IMG/VR virus record: IMGVR_UViG_3300028548_008103
Location: 1 to 22,138 of that record
Direction: 5' to 3' (one strand)
DNA from: a virus
Length of the DNA: 22,138 nt
The first letter of the stretch is position 1. Every line of letters starts with the position of its first letter. This document shows positions 8,001-14,400 of this stretch, in pieces. The position numbers and the translations under genes were made by a program. Below the pieces are notes generated by a model. That model saw nothing but the letters and a program-made list of their open reading frames with translations, was not told where the DNA came from and did no database searches.

Positions 8001-9201
8001 ATGCTTTGCCAGTAGACACTTGAAGAGCCAACAAATCAGCTGACGCTTTATTACCATCTCTTGTTGTGACACCAGAAGCATATACACCGTCAAAATCAGT
8101 TTCTCTTACACTAACATCAACAGATTCTTTCATTTCAAATGTAAAAGGTCTTACAGTATAATTGCCAGATTCATCAAATGTTCTGCGAGCAAGAGTTTGT
8201 TCAAGAATTGAATATTCAGTATTACGGGCAAGCTTTTGAACAATACCATTTTCCACTTTAATTAGTTCAACGAAATTTTTATCATCTATAGAACTTAATG
8301 GTTTAGATATCAAGGTAAGAGTTAATTGTAATCTATGTGCACCTTTGGCAGCAAAATTAGAAGTACCAGTTGCATTATCTAATAAACTTAAATCTGATTC
8401 TGGAGTAATAATAGTTTCATTAATCTGCAAACCTATTTTTGCACTTGCGTTGTTATTATATTTTTCTACAACAATAGTTTGGTCTGTAACCTCAACAAAA
8501 TGTCCTCGAATAAAATAAATTCCGTTTGATATTTTTACTAAAACAGATTTACCAGTAACAGGTGTGTTTATTGAAGCATTTGCTGTGGTCGTTGTTCTTA
8601 TAGTTTCTGTTGCCGCGGTTGTCAAAGAAGCAACATTTGCCGAATATGCTGTTGTGCCATGTTGCACTGAAATGTCTGCACTTAAATTTTCACCAATAAC
8701 GAAACTATCAAAACCTGCCGCATCCAATTTACTACGAGAAATCGTGGTAACATCTTCTGTAAAAGTTCCTGCCTCAGTTCCAGAAAGATTGCTAGATGTG
8801 TATACACCAAAAAGTGTAGCAGGGTCATCTGCTGTTGCAGCGGCCGCTGCAATAACTCTAAATTTAACACCAGATGTAGCACCAGTCAATGTTACAGGAA
8901 TATCCTCATTTAAATATTGAGAAACATCTACACTTTCACCACCAAAATTACTTTGAATTTTAATATATCTTGGTGCATCAACATTTCCCAAATAAGATAC
9001 TTGGCCAGGAATAACTACAGTTCCATCTTTAAAGATGTGACTAAATCCTTGTTCAATTTGATTTTGAAGAGTAGATTGGAGTTGTGTTAACTCTCTTGCC
9101 TGAATAGCAAACCCAGGCCGAAATAATGTTTTAACATGATTTTCAGTCGAATCAAAATCATCATAATACGGTGCTACATTTAGGTTTGTAGATTCAGGCA
9201 T
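5023..9201 (-). CDS. DUF4815-type giant tail protein, N-terminal part (1,392 aa)
   Basis: The opening (NVAPYYDDFDSTENHVKTLF, then RPGFAIQARELTQLQSTLQNQIEQG at about 28-52) is the signature of the DUF4815-type phage proteins, large virion proteins at the baseplate periphery of T4-like marine phages. The region near residues 1040-1150 (DVFTVDSYSGIAGRMDYVDV, GIPLSNGFDFRPTVEN) and the block ending LLSNWTGQIELTPSGDDWFET are also typical. Several 'G-E-K-I-T-G-S-S-S-G-A-T-G' modules lie between. The last ~70 residues are Ser/Thr/Ala/Gly-rich linker ending in GLDDSPA. In relatives I remember, the chain continues into sequence that here begins the next gene. It occupies the place of T4 genes 9/10/11. 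The start directly follows the gp8 stop with GGAG 6 bases before the ATG. Confidence 0.88.
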   Translation of the reverse strand: MPESTNLNVAPYYDDFDSTENHVKTLFRPGFAIQARELTQLQSTLQNQIEQGFSHIFKDGTVVIPGQVSYLGNVDAPRYIKIQSNFGGESVDVSQYLNEDIPVTLTGATSGVKFRVIAAAAATADDPATLFGVYTSSNLSGTEAGTFTEDVTTISRSKLDAAGFDSFVIGENLSADISVQHGTTAYSANVASLTTAATETIRTTTTANASINTPVTGKSVLVKISNGIYFIRGHFVEVTDQTIVVEKYNNNASAKIGLQINETIITPESDLSLLDNATGTSNFAAKGAHRLQLTLTLISKPLSSIDDKNFVELIKVENGIVQKLARNTEYSILEQTLARRTFDESGNYTVRPFTFEMKESVDVSVRETDFDGVYASGVTTRDGNKASADLLALQVSTGKAYVKGYEIDKIAPTIIDVNKSRDFRTLNAAASAIDLGNYIKVTNLYGTPDVSSISGETTVYKQLDLYDTNIATRGTAVGVHMGVARARTYQYDSGIAGEQAATYRLYLFDIRMFTRIILSGTPSPTILSAASNGGQRVVGSTSGATGFVFGSGTSGTTLLLTNVTGTFSSGETLALSNSTETGNLIETSGNDDITAVEITPFNFENTRSVHQEDTSADSGQDFTADVQFVSISSSSSSLVQVGGGNENESVLLENGGRLSLQSRSSAGTGSIKSVAKLLEPEKNTNIYILPKTPVKTLLTASNDGVSDTQYTFRRQFVVTTNSAGALTLGASGGGETFLAHSESDYTISVLSGIQQGDIISASTGFSGGGTAAVTITNLTGFGASVKLKVMATLLKTDVTPKTKTTKLMKQLKVDTGATDPFGTRPDDRLISLGRADVFAVSAVYEATAASTDAVAPTLSLSTPNGSFTRGEKITGSSSGATGRVINTTTPMSYVSTKLSKSFTTSDTITGVSSGATALVSAFTDGDLVISGNFLFDNGQRDNFYDIARIERKRGAPAPTKRLLVIYDYLEHGFGDVFTVDSYSGIAGRMDYVDVSRYRGIPLSNGFDFRPTVENIAGAGTDHTTVDEITASSFDFFHRQYDGAGSSASHCPKPNSLAQADLEYYLSKKAIIVIGSDSEIRVIEGSSDESPQFPEQPQNTMKLGDLFIPAFTYSPNTVSIRREKNQRFTMEDIGKLQNRISNLEYYTHLSLLESDAESFEIQDSNGLNRFKSGFVVDAFQGHRLGDVTHPDYSISIDQEYNELRPSATFKNVKLEEFAATDSARTNNNYQKTGDIFTLPYTEIISHQQPFATRTERVTPVLLSNWTGQIELTPSGDDWFETEIAPVLILNVEGNYNTVAASVVNSIGTIWNSWETQWSGTSSTVVVSSPESTAAAASTSVTNPGTNNSSSSPSLETASPAATGVAEFQGGGGHVTGLEHVFGYANVGLDDSPA

Positions 9202-10698
9202 TTAAAACTCCACTATAACTTTAATATCTTCAATCTGGTCATTAGATCGACTGATTGGTTTGCGATTTTCTAAGTAAATAAGATTACCACTATCAGCTGC
9301 CAATTCTGGATTTGCATACCCATCAGTGAAACTAATTGTGTTTCCACCAGCAAGAGTGACAAGACTGTCAGCACTTGAATCTGGTGTTCCTACTGCGCTG
9401 GATGTTGCGCCAGTAACAACATTTGCTCCACTAAAAGCAACATACGAACCTGTAGTACTATTCGTCCCAAAATCACCAAATCGTTCTTGTGTATAATATA
9501 AAATTGAATTTGATGAATCCCATTCTACAACTTTACCAATTGCACCAGTTGTTGCTTGACTTATCTTTTCATCACCATCAAATGTTCCTGATTGTGTAGT
9601 TAGTTTAAGTGCATATGTCATTCTTGCAGTTGTGATTGAAGCCACTGAAGTTGTTCCAAAAGTATGTGGATCAACAACAATACCTATTTTTCTAAAATCA
9701 TTTCCTGTAGTAATATCATCACCCTCTGCACCCGTCAGAATTGTTGACATCATTACAAAGTGTCCACCGAGTTCTTTTGGTGCATCAAATCCATGACCAC
9801 CTTTGGGTCCAATCACAACTGTAATTGCACCACCAGAACCACCTATTGCAGAAGCACTGCTTAGAGCTGTGTCTGAAAATGTAAATCCACTTGCAAGATT
9901 TACTGTACCAAAAGTATAACCAGATCCTGCTGCATGAACTGTGGTATCTGTACCAGCAGTCAACCCAAAATCTTGAATTATATTTGATGATACAGTAATT
10001 CTTACAACTGCACCAGAAGAAGTGCCTTGACTTGCGCCATCACCATATACTGCGGCAAAGTAAGTTCCGTTTGAATATCCAGAACCAGCAGTAACAATCA
10101 AAGAATCAATTGCACCATCAGTAGCAGCAGTACTAATTGTAGAATCTGTGTTGACTGGTATAAAATCAGCAGTAAGAAAACTATTAATTTGACTACTTGT
10201 TAATGAATACATAAATTGTAACACATAACCACCAAGAGAAAATGGTGCCGAAGCAGTGCTCGTTGGTTCTGTACCACTATATGCTGTTCCTGCATTATTA
10301 TCCAAAACTTTATAAACACGAAAATCAGAAGTTATAAAATAAAAAGTGGAATCATAAAGATTGGAAGCACCAGAAGTTGTGGTTACAGATGCACTATAAT
10401 CTGGTCTGTATATATCGTATATGGTCCCGTTTACCCAATTTCTACGTGGAATAACTCGTTGAACATTTGATGTTGCAATCTTTTTGGCAGCAATCATATC
10501 GTCCCAAACAAAAAATTCTTCAGAAGGACCATCAACAGGAGTTGGCGGTGCTGAATCAGAACCACCACTTGTTCCAGAAGTGTATGGGGTATTCTTACCT
10601 ATAAAAAGATAATATGTATTATTAGACGATTCAGTAAACGACTCTTCGAATTGGTCGGCATTATGAAGTCTAAATTTTTCTGTGATAATAGCTGCCAT
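9202..10698 (-). CDS. gp8: Baseplate wedge subunit gp8, enlarged
   Basis: gp8 is a dimeric wedge protein that joins gp7 and gp6 in T4. The N-terminal half fits the family: IITEKFRLHNADQFEES, then YYLFIGK (about 29-35), FFVWDDMIAAKKIA (62-75), VIPRRNWVNGTIYDIYRPDYS (82-102) and FYFITSDFRVYKVLDN (119-134). T4 gp8 has 334 residues; this one has 498. The excess includes residues 205-295, a domain also present in the neighbouring giant protein, and a 'F-D-G-D-E-K-I-S-x-A-T-T-G-A' module near 375. The C-terminus (NLIYLENRKPISRSNDQIEDIKVIVEF) is family-typical. The ATG has AGGAAAG upstream. The stop codon abuts the next ATG directly (TAAATG). Confidence 0.93.
   Translation of the reverse strand: MAAIITEKFRLHNADQFEESFTESSNNTYYLFIGKNTPYTSGTSGGSDSAPPTPVDGPSEEFFVWDDMIAAKKIATSNVQRVIPRRNWVNGTIYDIYRPDYSASVTTTSGASNLYDSTFYFITSDFRVYKVLDNNAGTAYSGTEPTSTASAPFSLGGYVLQFMYSLTSSQINSFLTADFIPVNTDSTISTAATDGAIDSLIVTAGSGYSNGTYFAAVYGDGASQGTSSGAVVRITVSSNIIQDFGLTAGTDTTVHAAGSGYTFGTVNLASGFTFSDTALSSASAIGGSGGAITVVIGPKGGHGFDAPKELGGHFVMMSTILTGAEGDDITTGNDFRKIGIVVDPHTFGTTSVASITTARMTYALKLTTQSGTFDGDEKISQATTGAIGKVVEWDSSNSILYYTQERFGDFGTNSTTGSYVAFSGANVVTGATSSAVGTPDSSADSLVTLAGGNTISFTDGYANPELAADSGNLIYLENRKPISRSNDQIEDIKVIVEF
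9814..10086 (-). repeat. Domain shared with the gp7-position protein (copy in gp8)
   Basis: Residues 205-295 of gp8 (starting GSGYSNGTYFAAVYGDG) are the partner of the segment at 15388-15660. The alignment needs no gap over 91 residues. Confidence 0.85.
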
Positions 10699-10718
10699 TT
10701 ATACTTTCCTATTTTATA

Positions 10719-10726
10719 TATTTATG
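10719..10726 (-). promoter_or_regulatory. Possible late promoter variant for gp8
   Basis: The minus strand reads CATAAATA, one base off the late consensus. It overlaps the TAA of the preceding gene and lies 20 bases before the gp8 ATG, close to the spacing of the two exact sites. The match may be chance because the region is AT-rich. Confidence 0.4.
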
Positions 10727-11426
10727 TTGCGCTACCAGCGCCAATAACTGTTTTTAAAGTAGTACCACCAGAATTTTTGATAAGAAGAGTTGAATCATCT
10801 TTCAACATATTTCCTGTAACATTATTGGTAGAACCTGTAGTTACAAAAGTTCCAGTTTCATTTGGAATTGTAACTGTTTGGTCTGCTGTTGGGTCTACCA
10901 CAGTAATTGTTGTTTCATGCGCATCAGCAGATGACCCTTCAAGAACAATTGTTCCATTTGTACCAAGTACCAAAGAAGTAAAAGTACCAGCCGCGGCACT
11001 AGTACCACCAATTGTTGTTCCATCAATAGCACCAGCATTAATATCTACAGTTGCAAGCGTTGCAGTACCAGTAGTGCTAATATTTTCATTACCAAAACTA
11101 ATCGCACCAGAAGTATCTGTGATAGAACCAGCAGCTAATATAAGAGTTCCACCTTTAAGGGTAGTTCCATTAACTGTTGTGGTTGCAAGTGTAGTAATAG
11201 TAGCAGAAGTTTGTGTACCAGTAACAACACCACTAATATTAGGAGCAGACAATGATATAACAGTAGATGATGCACTAATACCACTACTTAGGCTAGTTGC
11301 CCCGCTTCCTCCAAGGACATCATACAATTCTACAAAATTAGCATTGAGCTTCGTTGCTCCTGCTCTTAATGTATCACCGCTACCATCGTTGGAGCCTGCA
11401 CCTATTCCTATTGCTTGATATGCCAT
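10722..11426 (-). CDS. Small fibre-like structural protein (234 aa)
   Basis: The first 40 residues (IGIGAGSNDGSGDTLRAGATKLNANFVELYD) follow the motif 'G-t-x-x-N-D-G-x-G-D-x-L-R-x-x-x-x-K-x-N-x-N-F-x-E-L-Y', common at the N-terminus of phage fibre-like proteins and presumably a virion attachment segment. The rest is low-complexity Thr/Ser/Gly/Ala beta-rich sequence with the recurring phage motif IDGTTIGGTSAAAGTFTSL and a VDPTADQTVTIPNETGTFV block near the end. The ATG has a good GAGGA site 7-8 bases upstream and a late promoter. T4 has no gene between 7 and 8, so this is an insertion relative to T4. A short fibre or baseplate decoration is likely, but the exact role is unknown. Confidence 0.85.
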   Translation of the reverse strand: MAYQAIGIGAGSNDGSGDTLRAGATKLNANFVELYDVLGGSGATSLSSGISASSTVISLSAPNISGVVTGTQTSATITTLATTTVNGTTLKGGTLILAAGSITDTSGAISFGNENISTTGTATLATVDINAGAIDGTTIGGTSAAAGTFTSLVLGTNGTIVLEGSSADAHETTITVVDPTADQTVTIPNETGTFVTTGSTNNVTGNMLKDDSTLLIKNSGGTTLKTVIGAGSAT

Positions 11427-11448
11427 TTATTGATTCCTCATTCCTTAT

Positions 11449-11456
11449 TATTTATA
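11449..11456 (-). promoter_or_regulatory. T4-type late promoter for the small fibre-like gene
   Basis: The minus strand reads TATAAATA, an exact late-promoter match. It lies in the 34-base gap after the giant gene, 22 bases before the next ATG, the same distance as at gp25. Confidence 0.75.
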
Positions 11457-11460
11457 ATGA

Positions 11461-14400
11461 TTATACAGCATCAAAGGTTATAATTGTTGAATCATATGTT
11501 GCAAGATTAGAATCAAATGTAGTTGCTTGAGCAGCACCAACAAGTGAAATTTCACTTATAGGTAAAACAAGGCCACCATCTTCTGATGCGACACCAAGTG
11601 ACACATTTAAAGTGTTTTGTTGTAAAAATTCAAGTGTTCCTAATTCTAATAATAATTCATCACCAGCATTTGTTGAAGAACCATCTGTACCATTTAATAA
11701 AACAAAACCGCCTTCGTTGCCGGGAATCAAATTATAATTTGTGTTTGAAAATTGAATACGATCACCATCATCACGGCCGCCCGTACTGTTAAGAATAATG
11801 TCATCCCCAACATCGATAACACCAGATTCAGTAATTAATGCCTCTCCAGCGTTAGTAGATGAACCATCTGTTCCGACTAGTGCTAACCTTCCTGTTCCTA
11901 TTCCTGTTCCTGTACCTAAATAACCATGTTCACTAATTAATGACTCTCCAGCGTTAGTAGAACCACCATCTGTTCCGACTAGTAATAACCTTCCTGTTCC
12001 TGTTTCAAGTCCAATAAGACTATTATTTTCAAGTCCAACTGCATCAACACTACCATTTATTAAAACTTTATCTCCATCATTAGACTTGCCGGGATCTGTA
12101 CCATCTAAAAGAATATTTTCTCCAATATCCAAAACAGCAGATGTGCCATTAAAAATAATATTTCCTGTTCCTGTTCCAGATTCTTGCCCAATTAAAATAT
12201 TAATTTCACGATCATCTTGCAGTGATATTCTATTTACTGCTAATTCTGTGTGTATTCTAGCTTCTCTTGTGAATGGTACTATATTTCTATTGTTATAATT
12301 CTCTTCTGGAATTTCACCTTGATTAGTATCACCCTCAAATTCAATCAAACTTCCTTCTGTAATTATTTTATTATTTTCACGAAGACCACTTTCGATAACA
12401 ATATTAACACTGTTATCTCCAACTCCAATATTTTCTCCTAACAAATATCCGTTTGAATCTGTTTCAGTTTCTAGTTTAATAATATTAACATCTGAACCAG
12501 TAGTAAATGCATTATTTTCTGAACCAGACTCAACTGTTATTCTACTAACTTCATTGTCTCTAAATCTACCTCTACCAGTATTTTCTAATAATATTTGATT
12601 ACCGTTTTCTGATATTATTACTTCATTTCTAACTTCATCTGCACCCAAGTCGAATAAAATAAAATCTTCTAAAGTTAATTCATCAAAAGATGAACTTTCT
12701 TCAAATATTATACCACCATCATTAGTATTTAACGTTCCAGCTGGTTCAGTAAATCCAACAGTGTTAAGTCCAACAAGATCAGATATAGATATTGAAGAAA
12801 TTTCATTAATTTTTACACTAGAATCAGTAGAGTTATCCCAATAATCTTCATAAACTATTCTATCTCCTATATCAATACCATCCATCACCAAATTATCTTC
12901 CATGATAATAGGTGATTTGTCTCTATTACCAATTTCTAATTGAATTCCTGGCCTATCAAAGAAAATTGAACCGGGTAAAGTATTAGATAGGAGCGGTGCG
13001 CCATAAGATCTTTTTGCAGAAACAAGTTGTGGTTTAACACTAAGTTTGGTTACTTTTGAAACTGTTCTATTATGAATACTATTTTCACCAAGTGCTGTTT
13101 CTACAAGTAATCGACCGCCACCGGAACCTTCTTCTAGATTAACAGAACCATCACCAGCATTACCAGAGTTTTCTATTGAAATATCAAGACCGCTTTCAAA
13201 TTGTAAATTATCACCATCTGTTTCTTCTAGAAGTTTATCACCAATTGCTACACCGTTTTCTATGAGCAACCCATCAAATAAACTACTTTCACCATCTGGA
13301 GAAAGTGTATTTTGGCGCATTCCAAGATTATTTTGTACATTAAATACCAATCTAATCAATGAAGCAAGTTCATCGCCAATACCAACACCACTAATTCCAA
13401 TTGCAGCTGAAATTTGTGTTGCAATTGCAATTTTACCAAATGGTGCAAATCCTGCTGGATGGATTGAAGATTTCAATTCATTCATGTATTCAGAAATAGC
13501 TGCGTCAACTTTTACTTCATAAGAAAATTGTTGATAGAAACGAGAATCTTGAATGCGAATAATATCTTCGCTAAGAGTACTATCAATATTGAGATATTTA
13601 CCTACTCTGGTTGCAGTAGTTCCAAAAGTTACATTTGTAGTTCCTGTTCCTTGTGTAAGAACTGTTGCTGTTGCACCACCGGAATCTGTTATTGTGTCCC
13701 CAACAATATTAAAAACATTTGCACCAGGCTCTAGAATAACTTCATCGCCAGCATCTGCTCCAGTGCTATCTGTTCCATCTAAAGCAAGTTCATCGCCAAG
13801 AATCTCATTTTCCATTATCAGTTGAGAATTAATATTAGCAGATAAAAAATCTGTACCGTCTAAAAGAATATTGTTGCCTATTTCATTCAGTATTTTATCA
13901 CCATCTTCTTGAACAATAAAACCGAAACCATCTGATTGGTCACCATCAAAAATAACTTGGTCATAAAGAATTTTACCAGTTGAAACAGTTGTTACATCAG
14001 GAGAATCTTCTGTAATAATTGTTTCTAATGATTCACCAACAAGTCTAGGGTTTGGTGTATTAACATGTTTTATTGATTGTCCATAATCAGGAAATATAAA
14101 TTTATTCCCAGGTTCAATTTCTAATAATAGTTCACCACCAGCATGTGTAATGAATTTTTGTGACTCTTCTTCACTAATAATATTATCTTTTTCAACATCT
14201 AGATTGAATGTACGAATTATAAAACTATCTCCGGCATCATTGCTGTCCGAATCTGTTCCATTGAATATTATTTCATTACCTGATCCTTCATTGAATAGAT
14301 AATTAAATGACCCACTATTTGGAGAATTTTCTAAAATAACTGCATCTGAATTATTAATTATTACTTTATCAGTAACAAAAGTATCATTAGATTGACTTAT

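Noticed and set aside
10729-10741. Small inverted repeat gcgct-acc-agcgc at the end of the 234-residue gene
   Set aside because: The stem is only 5 bp, lies in coding sequence and has no following T run on the minus strand; not a convincing terminator.
10651-11418. Plus-strand 255-codon open frame opposite the 234-residue gene
   Set aside because: Val/Pro/Ser-rich mirror of a Thr/Ser/Gly-rich gene, without a ribosome site or operon context.
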